The notes below the pieces were generated by a model that did not search any database, was not told where the DNA came from, and worked only from the letters and a program-made list of their open reading frames with translations. This document shows, piece after piece, positions 51,269 to 59,816 of a stretch of 64,000 nt of DNA. Each line of letters starts with the position of its first letter. Positions within the stretch are counted from its first letter, which is position 1. This stretch comes from Fibrella rubiginis (lineage in GTDB: Bacteria > Bacteroidota > Bacteroidia > Cytophagales > Spirosomataceae): contig NZ_JAFMYV010000014.1 of NCBI RefSeq assembly GCF_017353185.1, positions 1 through 64,000 of the forward strand. Direction: 5' to 3'. The position numbers and the translations under genes are program-made.

Positions 51269-53220
51269 CAAGATGGTATACGTTTAAGAGAAATGTTTTC
51301 GACGGGGCGAATAACAAGAGGTACTTTTTCGACTTTGACTGAACTGCTGTCGAGGCCAAACCAGCGGTCTTCGGGCGTAGTAAAATTTTTGATTGAAAAG
51401 TACGCGTTCATAATAATGCGCTCGAACGTAGGCAGGTCGTTTTCGAACGAAAGAAACTTCTCGAGTACTACAAATCGGAAATCGCCAATCACATTCTGCC
51501 GGTTCAGCGACTCATAGCGGCTTGTAATGTCTACTTCTTTGTTGCGCACCATATCTTCAATCACCTTTCGCAGAAACAGATTGATCCGCTGTTCGACCCG
51601 GAAACCAAGCTTAAACGTGATCTTGTAGGCATCATCCGGGGCGATGGTGTTCACTTTATATTCCATCGTGTAGGGATCGTCGGTGGTATCGACATGAACG
51701 AACCAGTAGATGTCTGCTCGTTTGGGGCGTTTCTGGAAAATGGAATAAATAATCTTCGACTCGATCTCCGACTGCCGCGCTGCGTTGCTCATAAATACAA
51801 TATGAGTCGCGTATTTAGGAATACTAATGTCGCGGCTCAACTCTTTCAAAGACTGCAGATAGTGGTCGATGCGGACGTATTCGGTGAGGCGTAGCTTGAT
51901 CTGGAATGCCTGTAGCCAGATGTACATCACGCCCGCAATGGTAGCTCCCAACAGCAACGACACATAACCGCCATGCGTGAACTTGATCATATTCGCTACC
52001 AGAAACGACCCTTCAATAGCCAGGTAAACGGATAGAAACAGCACTACTCCCCAGGCCTGATATTTTTTGCTGTAGAGGTAATAAGCCATAAGCATAGTGG
52101 TCATCAGCATCGTCAGGGTGATGGCTAACCCATAGGCTGCTTCCATATTGCTCGACTCGCGAAACCACAACACAATGCCTACGCACCCCATCCAGAGCAG
52201 GCCGTTTACGCTGGGTACATAGATTTGCCCTTTTTGTACTGACGGGTAGCGCAACCGCACCTTAGGCCAGAAATTGAGCCGGATGGCTTCGCTAATCAGC
52301 GTAAACGAACCACTAATCAACGCCTGCGATGCAATTACCGTGGCTGAGGTGGCAATGACGATACCGACGGTTAGAAACCACGATGGCATGAGTTGATAGA
52401 ACGGTATGCGCTCGTTCAAATTCTCGCCAGCGTGCTTCAGCAACCATACGCCTTGCCCGAAATAGTTGAGGATCAGACAAATTTTGACAAATACCCAGCT
52501 TACCCGAATGTTGGCCCGACCACAGTGGCCCATGTCAGAGTAGAGTGCCTCTGCGCCGGTAGTACAAAGGAAAACCGAGCCCAACAACCAGAAACCGCCC
52601 GGATATTCTACCAGCAATTCATACGCATAGTAGGGGTTCAGTGCCGTCAGAATGGTAGGGTCTGTTACCACACTACCAATGCCTAGTACAGCCAACATGC
52701 CAAACCAGACGATCATGATTGGACCAAAAGCCGTACCCACCACGCTGGTACCAAACGCCTGAATCAGAAACAGCATCGACAGGATCGCAATCACGATTGT
52801 GATGATCTCCCATTCGGTGATCATGGGGTAAAGTTGCCGAAGCCCTTCTACTGCCGACGTAACGGAAATGGGTGGTGTGATAATGCCATCGGCAAGCAGG
52901 GCTGAACCGCCAATGATGGCGGGCAATGTAAGCCAGCGGGCGTGACGACGTACAAGCGCATACAGGGCAAAAATGCCGCCTTCACCCCGGTTGTCTGCAC
53001 GCAGAATGAGAATTACATATTTAACGGTTGTTTGTAGCGTGAGGGTCCAGAAGATGCAGGAAAGAGCACCTTTCACCACGTCAGCATTGATAACATTTGT
53101 TGGGCCAACGATTGCCCGAAGTGTGTAGAGCGGTGACGTACCGATGTCGCCGTAGATAATACCGAGGGCTACCAGCAAACCAGCTGCCGACACGGTATCT
53201 ATATGTTTTTTGTCTTCCAT
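51268..53220 (-). CDS. kup: KUP-family potassium uptake permease
   Basis: 650 residues with about twelve transmembrane helices and a cytoplasmic C-terminal domain of some 170 residues. It is a K+/H+ symporter. The family signature near the N-terminus (ALGIIYGDIGTSPLYTLRAI) and the following ILRADNRGEGGIFALYALVRR, plus GSALLADGIITPPISVTSAVEG, are clear. The promoter box TATCTTTG lies about 45 bases upstream on the minus strand. Confidence 0.96.
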   Translation of the reverse strand: MEDKKHIDTVSAAGLLVALGIIYGDIGTSPLYTLRAIVGPTNVINADVVKGALSCIFWTLTLQTTVKYVILILRADNRGEGGIFALYALVRRHARWLTLPAIIGGSALLADGIITPPISVTSAVEGLRQLYPMITEWEIITIVIAILSMLFLIQAFGTSVVGTAFGPIMIVWFGMLAVLGIGSVVTDPTILTALNPYYAYELLVEYPGGFWLLGSVFLCTTGAEALYSDMGHCGRANIRVSWVFVKICLILNYFGQGVWLLKHAGENLNERIPFYQLMPSWFLTVGIVIATSATVIASQALISGSFTLISEAIRLNFWPKVRLRYPSVQKGQIYVPSVNGLLWMGCVGIVLWFRESSNMEAAYGLAITLTMLMTTMLMAYYLYSKKYQAWGVVLFLSVYLAIEGSFLVANMIKFTHGGYVSLLLGATIAGVMYIWLQAFQIKLRLTEYVRIDHYLQSLKELSRDISIPKYATHIVFMSNAARQSEIESKIIYSIFQKRPKRADIYWFVHVDTTDDPYTMEYKVNTIAPDDAYKITFKLGFRVEQRINLFLRKVIEDMVRNKEVDITSRYESLNRQNVIGDFRFVVLEKFLSFENDLPTFERIIMNAYFSIKNFTTPEDRWFGLDSSSVKVEKVPLVIRPVENISLKRIPS

Positions 53221-53264
53221 AAAATGGCTATCAAACGACCCTCGTCAGTTTGATTAAACGCGCG

Positions 53265-53272
53265 CAAAGATA
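53265..53272 (-). promoter_or_regulatory. -7 promoter box of kup
   Basis: On the minus strand this reads TATCTTTG followed by GCG, matching TAnnTTTG. It is 44 bases before the kup ATG. No TTG lies 19 bases upstream. Confidence 0.5.
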
Positions 53273-53369
53273 ACAGGGGAACATACAGAATGTTCTTCAA
53301 GGCAAAACGGTGCCAGCCTGTGTTGCGTCGCATAATCGCCTATTTTTACGTCAGTTTAACCTGCATGCC

Positions 53370-54365
53370 GTGTCGATCCATTCGCCGAAACTGCCGTTGT
53401 CTATCAATATCGTCATTCCGCTTTTCAATGATTGGGAAGCACTCACGCTATTATTGCAAAAATTTGATCAGACTGTACCTCCCGCTTTGTTGTCTCGTTT
53501 TGCTTTTTTGATAATCGACGACTGCTCAGCCAGTGATGAATTCAGCTGCCCAAAACCATCAGGATCGTCGCTGTCTATTCTTCGTCTGTACCGCAATGTT
53601 GGGCATCAGAAAGCCATTGCGTTGGGGCTTGCTTATCTGGCCGACCAGCCAGAACAGTACGCCACCGTGGTGATGGATGGTGATGGTGAAGACCTGCCCG
53701 TTGATATTATTCAGCTGGTTAATGCATCTGTAGAACAGCCCGATAAAATCGTGTTTGCGCACCGGTCCAAACGCCATGAAGGGCCTGCTTTTCGATTCTT
53801 TTATCTGTTCTATAAAGCTATTTTTCGGCTGCTCACGGGTAAGGTCATTACTTTCGGTAATTTCAGTCTGGTTCCGGCCCAGCTTGTGCGAAAACTCGCG
53901 CATGTCTCCGAAATCTGGAACAATTACCCAGGTGGTATAATCCGGTCGCGGCTACCCTACACCGCTATTCCCATTGAACGAGGAAGCCGACTGGCGGGTA
54001 CGTCAAAAATGAATTTTGTCTCACTGGTGTTGCATGGGCTTAGTACGGTTTCGGTACTCATGGATACCACGGCCGTGCGTCTGGCTCTGTTCAGTGTCCT
54101 GTCTATAGGCATCTCATTTGTGGGTATTGGCGTGGTGGCATACCTGCGCATATTCACTCAACTGGTAGTGGCAACCTGGGCGAGTTACCTTATTTTCTCC
54201 TTCTTCATTGTCCTTGCGCAAGCTTTTCTGATATCACTGCTGCTGATTTTTATCGTACTGAATTATCGGACGCAACAGTTCTTTTTGCCAGCCAAGCAAT
54301 ACCGTGATTTTGTCGAACGCGTTGATGTCATCTACGCTGTCAACAGCGTTGCGCCAATTGCTTAG
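53370..54365 (+). CDS. Family 2 glycosyltransferase with C-terminal membrane helices
   Basis: 331 residues from GTG at 53370 (SIHSPKLPLSINIVIPLFNDW); the open frame reaches GTG 53310 and would add 20 residues unlike the family. The GT-A domain shows VIPLFNDWEAL, IIDDCSASDE and VMDGDGEDLP with the DxD metal site. Two helices near the C-terminus (about 230-253 and 262-285) give the architecture of polyprenyl-phosphate glycosyltransferases such as GtrB and DPM1-like proteins. It probably loads a sugar onto undecaprenyl phosphate. An MBOAT gene follows 32 bases later. Confidence 0.85.
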   Translation: MSIHSPKLPLSINIVIPLFNDWEALTLLLQKFDQTVPPALLSRFAFLIIDDCSASDEFSCPKPSGSSLSILRLYRNVGHQKAIALGLAYLADQPEQYATVVMDGDGEDLPVDIIQLVNASVEQPDKIVFAHRSKRHEGPAFRFFYLFYKAIFRLLTGKVITFGNFSLVPAQLVRKLAHVSEIWNNYPGGIIRSRLPYTAIPIERGSRLAGTSKMNFVSLVLHGLSTVSVLMDTTAVRLALFSVLSIGISFVGIGVVAYLRIFTQLVVATWASYLIFSFFIVLAQAFLISLLLIFIVLNYRTQQFFLPAKQYRDFVERVDVIYAVNSVAPIA

Positions 54366-54397
54366 TTTGCCCGCCCCCTGGTTCCTGCCCGCCACTT

Positions 54398-55924
54398 ATG
54401 CTGTTTAATTCGCTCCAGTTTTTACTTTTCTTCACGGCCGTTACCCTCACCTACTACAGCCTGCCAAAGGGCAATGGGCGGTGGTCTCTGTTACTGATTG
54501 CCTCGTGCTACTTCTACGCCGTTTTTCAGCCTACCTACATATTCATTCTCTTTCTGACCATCGTGATCGACTATATCGCGGGCATCTGGTTAGAAAAAAC
54601 ACCAATAGGGCCACGGCGTAAGTGGTTGTTAATCATATCATTACTCTCTAATGTCGGTATTCTTGCGTTCTTTAAATATCTCGGCTTTTTCACCGAAAAC
54701 ATCGCCGGACTATTCCGATTAGTAGACCAGCCTCATCTGGCTGAGCAGGTAACATCACTGGCTAACCGGCTGTTTTTGAAGGTGATTGCTGTTTTCGGGC
54801 AGAGTGGTATTGCTGGCTTTAAAGACAACATGAACATCCTGCCCATTGGTCTGTCCTTCCACACATTCCAGGCCATGAGCTACACCATTGAGGTGTATCG
54901 GGGGAATCAGAAGGCCGAACGGCATTTTGGCATCTACGCGCTCTATGTTATGTTCTACCCACAACTCGTAGCCGGCCCCATCGAACGTCCGCAGAACGTA
55001 TTGCACCAGTTTCATGCCCATTTTGCCTACGATTTCGAGAACATTAAGGCAGGCCTGATGCGCATGGCATTCGGCTTTTTTAAGAAATGTGTCATTGCCG
55101 ACCGGCTGGCTGTGGTGGTAGGGCAAGCCTATGGCGACCCCGCCGCCCACAACGGCCTGAGCCTACTGGTGGCCACGTTCTTTTTCACGTTCCAGATCTA
55201 CTGCGACTTTTCGGGCTACTCCGACATTGCCATTGGCGCGGCGCGGGTGATGGGCTTCAACCTGATGGAAAACTTCCGAGCGCCCTATATGGCCTGGTCC
55301 ATCACGGAGTTCTGGCGGCGGTGGCACATTTCGCTTTCGACCTGGTTCCGCGATTACCTCTACATACCCCTGGGTGGCAACCGCAAGGGCGAAGCGCGGC
55401 GTAATGTCAACCAGATTTTGGTGTTTCTGGCCAGCGGACTCTGGCACGGTGCCAACTGGACCTATGTGATCTGGGGCGGCCTGCACGGCGTGTATCAGGT
55501 GGCAGCAGGCTTGCGGGATAAATGGTTGGGGGAAGGAAAGGGGGGCCGCAGGGACGGAAGAACGAATGTGGCATCGGTAAATAGCACAGGCCATGTATGG
55601 CGCATCGGCAACGTGCTGATAACGTTTGTGTTGGTGATGTTGACGTGGGTCTTTTTCCGGGCTACCAGCGTACGGTCGGCATTATTGATTCTGAAAAAAA
55701 TTGGTACGTTGTCGCTATTCGATCCGATCAAATCGCCCTTAAATACCACCGAAATGTGGTTTAGCCTGGCGTTGATTGGGTTGCTGTTGGTCAAAGAATG
55801 GCGTTACCTAGTGATCCCCACGCATAGTACGCCCCGGTTTTTTGCCCTGTTTGGAGTTATCGCCTTCCTAACCTACCTATTCGGCGTGTTTACGTCGAAT
55901 CAATTTATCTATTTCCAATTCTGA
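54398..55924 (+). CDS. MBOAT family O-acyltransferase (AlgI/DltB-like)
   Basis: 508 residues with ten or more membrane helices. The AlgI-like pattern is clear: MLFNSLQFLLFFTAVTLTYYSLP at the start, YCDFSGYSDIAIGAARVMGFNLMENFRAPYMAWSITEFWRRWHISLSTWFRDYLYIPLGGNR in the middle, and the catalytic His in SGLWHGANWTYVIWGGLHG. Such enzymes move an acyl group, usually acetyl, onto an exported polysaccharide. No AlgJ/AlgX-like partner is next to it. It is downstream of the GT2 gene and both probably act on the same surface glycan. Confidence 0.93.
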   Translation: MLFNSLQFLLFFTAVTLTYYSLPKGNGRWSLLLIASCYFYAVFQPTYIFILFLTIVIDYIAGIWLEKTPIGPRRKWLLIISLLSNVGILAFFKYLGFFTENIAGLFRLVDQPHLAEQVTSLANRLFLKVIAVFGQSGIAGFKDNMNILPIGLSFHTFQAMSYTIEVYRGNQKAERHFGIYALYVMFYPQLVAGPIERPQNVLHQFHAHFAYDFENIKAGLMRMAFGFFKKCVIADRLAVVVGQAYGDPAAHNGLSLLVATFFFTFQIYCDFSGYSDIAIGAARVMGFNLMENFRAPYMAWSITEFWRRWHISLSTWFRDYLYIPLGGNRKGEARRNVNQILVFLASGLWHGANWTYVIWGGLHGVYQVAAGLRDKWLGEGKGGRRDGRTNVASVNSTGHVWRIGNVLITFVLVMLTWVFFRATSVRSALLILKKIGTLSLFDPIKSPLNTTEMWFSLALIGLLLVKEWRYLVIPTHSTPRFFALFGVIAFLTYLFGVFTSNQFIYFQF

Positions 55925-55931
55925 CTTTGTA

Positions 55932-55959
55932 GCCAGGTGAGCATCGCGGCTCACCTGGC
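55932..55959. terminator. Hairpin after the MBOAT gene
   Basis: GCCAGGTGAGC (55932-55942) and GCTCACCTGGC (55949-55959) are perfect complements with a 6-base loop. No T-tract follows, so termination is plausible but not certain. Confidence 0.55.
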
Positions 55960-55994
55960 GGTTAGAGCAGCAGTATAGGTAAACCAGCACGCCT

Positions 55995-56330
55995 ATGCAG
56001 TTTCAATGGGACAATGGCAATACCCGCCATATTATCAGTGACTATCCAGAAAGAGGAAATACGATTGATGAACTAGAGAGCCTATTTACTGATCCTGCCT
56101 TTAGTGCATTACCGGACCGGGTAGACAATCGGGGTGAACAGCAGTACCATGCCGTAGGCCGAAGCAACCAAAACAGGTTGCTGTATGTTGCTTTTTCGAT
56201 TAGGAATGGCCAAATTCGACCATTCAGTTGCCGACCAGCCAGCCGAAAAGAACAAGATCGTTATGCTCAGATCTGCGAACAAAAAGGAATCGAAAACCCA
56301 ACCCCGGAAAGTTCGGGTGATCCAGAATAA
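55995..56330 (+). CDS. BrnT-like toxin
   Basis: 111 residues resembling BrnT ribonuclease toxins. The N-terminal FQWDNGNTRHII corresponds to the usual F-x-WDxxKxxxN pattern, ELESLFTDPAF to the 'F-x-DP' element, and YVAFSIRNGQIRPFSCRPASRKEQDRYAQ to the conserved 'RxISARxAsxxErxxY' end. The typical Lys-His pair of the N-terminus (NxxKHGV) is altered to RHIISDY, so it is a divergent member. The ATG at 55995 is the first in frame. A small frame overlapping its 3' end is the likely antitoxin; a BrnA-type antitoxin is not found. Confidence 0.65.
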   Translation: MQFQWDNGNTRHIISDYPERGNTIDELESLFTDPAFSALPDRVDNRGEQQYHAVGRSNQNRLLYVAFSIRNGQIRPFSCRPASRKEQDRYAQICEQKGIENPTPESSGDPE

Positions 56331-56442
56331 CCATACAGCGGCTGAACTGGCAGAATCGGGTGATCGGTGGGCTGACCATAAGGGACCTTATCTCTCGCTT
56401 GCAGAGGTAATTGCTGCTGAAGCTGCCAAAGCGATGAAGTAA
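56263..56442 (+). CDS. Putative antitoxin partner of the BrnT-like gene
   Basis: 59 residues from the ATG at 56263, overlapping the toxin-like gene by 68 bases in another frame; ATGs at 56206 and 56185 could extend it. The N-terminus is basic (ANKKESKTQPRKVRVIQ), the C-terminus is a helix (LSLAEVIAAEAAKAM), and between them lies GDRWADHKGPYLS. No ribbon-helix-helix BrnA pattern is recognised. The antitoxin role is inferred from size, overlap and order only. Confidence 0.5.
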   Translation: MLRSANKKESKTQPRKVRVIQNNHTAAELAESGDRWADHKGPYLSLAEVIAAEAAKAMK

Positions 56443-56502
56443 TTTCGCCTGCCGAGCCAACGGTTCACCACTGCGCATTCGGTGCAGTATTATATTCCAT
56501 TC

Positions 56503-57399
56503 ATGTTAGAAAATCTTGTCAATGCGGTTAGTGGACAAATAACTACGTTCATCAGTACACTGGCTTCTTTGCTGAAAATTCTCATTAAATCGCGCTTTTC
56601 GGTTGATATACCGGCTCCACAGCGGCCGGTCTGCGCTATTTTGGGCAATGGCCCGTCATTGCGACAGTCGCTGGAAAACGACCTGGCCTTTATCCGCGAA
56701 GCAGAGCTTTATTGCGTCAATAACTTCGCTTCTTCGCCTGAATATGCCCTGCTGCAACCCATGAACTACGCCCTGCTCGACCCGGCGTTTTTCCTCTATA
56801 GCGAACAGAATAACGACCGGAAAGACGTAGAGAAGACTATCCGGTGCTTAGTCAACATGACCACCTGGCCCATGAACTTGTTTGTGCCGCAGTCGGCCCG
56901 GGGGTGCTATTTGGTGCAGCAACTGACTGGGAAACACCCCAATGGCATAAGCCACCAGGTTAAGACCGTTTTTTACAACTATACCGTAGTGCGCGGTTAC
57001 GCCTGGTTCCGACATTTCGTATTCCGAAAAGGGTGGGGTATGCCACAGTCGCAGAATATTCTGGCAGCCTCGCTCTACCTTGCCATTACGCGCCGGTTTA
57101 CCGATATCTACCTCTTCGGTGCTGATCATTCGTGGCATGAAGAAATCCGTGTTTCGGATGCTAATGAACTGCTGATGAAGCAGGAACATTTCTACGACAA
57201 ACCCGGCGATGCTACGCACATTCCGATCTACGACGTTGTAAAAAAGGAAACGTCGCGGATGTCAGCGCAGTTTGCGTCGCTGTCAAAAGCCTTTTATAGC
57301 TACGAAATCCTCCGCGATTACGCCCAGTATATGAACGTCCGCGTCCTGAACGCCAGTGCCAAAAGCTACGTTGATGCGTTTACACGAATAAAAATTTAA
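56503..57399 (+). CDS. NGPSL-motif protein, putative sialyltransferase-like glycosyltransferase
   Basis: 298 residues from the ATG at 56503; a GTG at 56482 would add seven. The motif ILGNGPSLRQSL and, later, NILAASLYLAITRRFTDIYLFGADHSW resemble the nucleotide-binding start and the 'SGxxxxxxAIxxGxKEIYLxGxD' region of GT42 sialyltransferases and of DUF115/MptE-like proteins. Between them, NYALLDPAFFL matches the place where these enzymes have AVFYNPxLFF. Next to pseudaminic acid genes, a role in transferring a nonulosonic acid is attractive but unproven. The stop codon is the first bases of a 46-bp inverted repeat. Confidence 0.6.
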   Translation: MLENLVNAVSGQITTFISTLASLLKILIKSRFSVDIPAPQRPVCAILGNGPSLRQSLENDLAFIREAELYCVNNFASSPEYALLQPMNYALLDPAFFLYSEQNNDRKDVEKTIRCLVNMTTWPMNLFVPQSARGCYLVQQLTGKHPNGISHQVKTVFYNYTVVRGYAWFRHFVFRKGWGMPQSQNILAASLYLAITRRFTDIYLFGADHSWHEEIRVSDANELLMKQEHFYDKPGDATHIPIYDVVKKETSRMSAQFASLSKAFYSYEILRDYAQYMNVRVLNASAKSYVDAFTRIKI

Positions 57400-57533
57400 T
57401 GTACAATGAACCGCAGCGGCGGACCGCAATGTATAATGTACAATGACGCCTGATGTAGGTTGAGCACTTGCCATTAGCAGGGATCACTGTACATTATACA
57501 TTGCGGTCCGCCGCTGCGGTTCATTGTACATTA
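57397..57533. repeat. 46-bp perfect inverted repeat upstream of pseB
   Basis: Arms 57397-57442 and 57488-57533 are exact reverse complements of 46 bases around a 45-base loop. Each arm reads AATGTACAATG, then a GC-rich palindromic core (ACCGCAGCGGCGGACCGC), then AATGTATAATGTACA. It is the largest of the window's word-type hairpins and lies seven bases before the pseB ATG. Confidence 0.95.
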
Positions 57534-57540
57534 CCATAGC

Positions 57541-58557
57541 ATGCTTGATTTAACCAATAAATCCATCCTCATTACCGGCGGGACCGGCTCGTTTGGCAAG
57601 AAGTTCGTTGAGATGGTGCTTGCCCGCCACCCGAACATCAAACGCCTTGTCGTCTACTCGCGCGATGAACTGAAGCAGTTTGAAATGAGTCAGACGTTTC
57701 CGACCAGTAAGTACAAAGCCATGCGCTACTTCATCGGCGACGTGCGCGACGGAGAACGCCTGAAACGGGCCTGCGAGGGTATCGACGTCATTATTCATGC
57801 CGCCGCACTGAAACAGGTGCCCGCTGCCGAATACAACCCGATGGAGTGCATCAAGACCAACGTTTTCGGGGCTGAAAACGTGATCAACGCCGCTCTCGAC
57901 AATGGTGTACAACGCGTGGTGGCACTCTCGACCGACAAAGCTGCCGCCCCCATCAACCTCTACGGTGCCACCAAGCTGTGCTCAGATAAGCTTTTTGTGG
58001 CCGCCAACAATATGAAAGGCAGCCGTAACCTGACCTTCTCGGTAGTGCGTTACGGTAACGTCATTGGTTCGCGGGGATCGGTGGTGCCGTTTTTTCTGGA
58101 AAAGCGTAAAGAAGGTGTGCTGCCCATCACTCACCCCGACATGACGCGTTTCAACATCTCGCTCGAAGATGGCGTTGAGATGGTGCTCTATGCGTTGGAA
58201 CATGCCTGGGGTGGTGAGATATACGTACCCAAAATTCCGTCGTACCGCATTACCGAACTCGCTACGGCCATTGGCCCCAATTGCGAACAGAAACTGGTGG
58301 GCGTTCGTCCCGGCGAGAAACTTCATGAGGAAATGATCACTGAAACCGATTCACTCAACACCGTCGAGACGGATCGGTATTACGTCATTACGCCCTCAAC
58401 CCCCACCTGGGATGTGGATGATTACCTGAAGGCGTTTAATGGCAAGCGCGTGGTCGAGGGCTTCAAATACAACTCCGGCACCAACGACGAATGGCTCAAC
58501 GTGGAACAGATCCGCGAACAGATTCGGGAGCATGTAGATGCTGAGTTTACTGCGTAA
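57541..58557 (+). CDS. pseB: UDP-GlcNAc 4,6-dehydratase (inverting), pseudaminic acid pathway
   Basis: 338 residues. PseB dehydrates UDP-GlcNAc and inverts C5, the first step to pseudaminic acid. NAD site GGTGSFG (13-19); catalytic D132, K133 in STDKA and Y141/K145 in LYGATK are the pattern of inverting 4,6-dehydratases. EYNPMECIKTNVFGAENV and NVIGSRGSVVPFF are conserved. The start ATG at 57541 is fixed by the Rossmann motif position. Its product is used by PseC, encoded next. Confidence 0.95.
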   Translation: MLDLTNKSILITGGTGSFGKKFVEMVLARHPNIKRLVVYSRDELKQFEMSQTFPTSKYKAMRYFIGDVRDGERLKRACEGIDVIIHAAALKQVPAAEYNPMECIKTNVFGAENVINAALDNGVQRVVALSTDKAAAPINLYGATKLCSDKLFVAANNMKGSRNLTFSVVRYGNVIGSRGSVVPFFLEKRKEGVLPITHPDMTRFNISLEDGVEMVLYALEHAWGGEIYVPKIPSYRITELATAIGPNCEQKLVGVRPGEKLHEEMITETDSLNTVETDRYYVITPSTPTWDVDDYLKAFNGKRVVEGFKYNSGTNDEWLNVEQIREQIREHVDAEFTA

Positions 58558-58562
58558 ATGAT

Positions 58563-58625
58563 ATTGGACATTGGATGTTGGACCACCAAATGTCTAGTAT
58601 CCAATGTCCAATGTCCAACGTCCAA
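58563..58625. repeat. TTGGACATTGGAT inverted repeat between pseB and pseC
   Basis: TTGGACATTGGAT (58564-58576) pairs exactly with ATCCAATGTCCAA (58599-58611). Further TGTCCAA, CGTCCAAT copies continue to 58625, so several pairing registers are possible. It occupies almost the whole 74-base gap between the two genes. Confidence 0.85.
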
Positions 58626-58631
58626 TAGCTA

Positions 58632-59816
58632 ATGTCTTCTATGAACAACCCCATCCCCTACGGCAGGCAGCACATCACGGAGGAAGACATTGCCGCCGTG
58701 GCTCATGTGCTGCGCGGACCCATGCTCACGCAGGGCCCCAGCATTGGTGCGTTTGAAAAAGCGTTTGCCGAATACATTGGCGCACCCTATGCCGTGGCCG
58801 TTTCCAATGGTACTGCTGCCCTGCATTTGTGCGCTATGGCATTGGGCGTTGGGCCAGGTACACGGGTGATCACGACATCTATAACCTTCTCTGCATCAGC
58901 CAACTGCATACGTTATTGCGGTGGTGAAGTGGTCTTTGCCGACATTGATCCCGACACGGTTTTGCTGGACATCAACGCCGTCCGTAAACTGATCGAAGCG
59001 CACCCACGTGGCTATTTTTCGGGAATAATCCCCGTCGATTTCGCCGGGTATCCCGTCGATATGGCCGCGTTCCGTGCCCTGGCCGATGAGCATGGACTGT
59101 GGCTGCTGGAAGACAGCTGCCACTCGCCGGGCGGGTCATTCGTAGATGCCAACGGTGGTTCACACCGTTGTGGCGACTCGTCACTGGCTGATCTGGCCAT
59201 CTTTAGTTTTCACCCGGTGAAGCACATTGCCTGCGGCGAAGGGGGCATGATTACGGCAGGCACCGAAGCGCTGTACAATCACCTGATGCGCCTGCGTACC
59301 CACGGTATCACGAACAAACCCGGTGATTTTACGCCCCCCTACGACGGCGAACCCGAACGCGGCGGCTGGTATATGCAGTTGCGGGAACTAGGCTACAATT
59401 ACCGCCTTACCGACATGCAGGCGGCACTGGGCCTTAGCCAGTTACAACGCGCCGACGCCATGCTGGCCCGTCGTCGTGAGATCGCCGCTCGTTATGACAA
59501 CGCCTTTGCCGGAACAGCCGTGGCAACTATACGTCCAACCCAAAACGTGGGCCACGCTTATCATCTGTATGTGATTCAAACCGACAATCGGAAAGGGCTG
59601 TACGATCACCTGCGGGCCAAAAACATCTTTGCGCAGGTGCATTACATTCCAGTGCATACCATGCCTTATTACCAACAGCAGGGCAACCGTCCCGGCGATT
59701 TCCCGCTGGCCGAATGCTACTACAGTCGTTGTCTAAGCTTGCCCATGTACCCCACACTCACCGACGACGAGCAGCAGTATGTGATCGATGCCGTGTTGGC
59801 ATTCGTGGGTCGATGA
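58632..59816 (+). CDS. pseC: UDP-4-amino-4,6-dideoxy-N-acetyl-beta-L-altrosamine transaminase
   Basis: 394 residues of the DegT/DnrJ/EryC1 aminotransferase family. It transaminates the PseB product with glutamate and PLP. The Schiff-base lysine is K197 in FSFHPVKHIACGEGG. The N-terminus MNNPIPYGRQHITEEDIAAVAHVLRGPMLTQGP and VSNGTAALHLCAMALGVGPG are typical of PseC. An in-frame ATG three codons later is equally possible. The stop overlaps the next start by four bases. Confidence 0.94.
   Translation: MSSMNNPIPYGRQHITEEDIAAVAHVLRGPMLTQGPSIGAFEKAFAEYIGAPYAVAVSNGTAALHLCAMALGVGPGTRVITTSITFSASANCIRYCGGEVVFADIDPDTVLLDINAVRKLIEAHPRGYFSGIIPVDFAGYPVDMAAFRALADEHGLWLLEDSCHSPGGSFVDANGGSHRCGDSSLADLAIFSFHPVKHIACGEGGMITAGTEALYNHLMRLRTHGITNKPGDFTPPYDGEPERGGWYMQLRELGYNYRLTDMQAALGLSQLQRADAMLARRREIAARYDNAFAGTAVATIRPTQNVGHAYHLYVIQTDNRKGLYDHLRAKNIFAQVHYIPVHTMPYYQQQGNRPGDFPLAECYYSRCLSLPMYPTLTDDEQQYVIDAVLAFVGR

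Noticed and set aside
57397..58625. Possible CRISPR array from the repeats around pseB
   Set aside because: The repeats are inverted, not regularly spaced direct repeats, there are no spacers of constant length and no cas genes.
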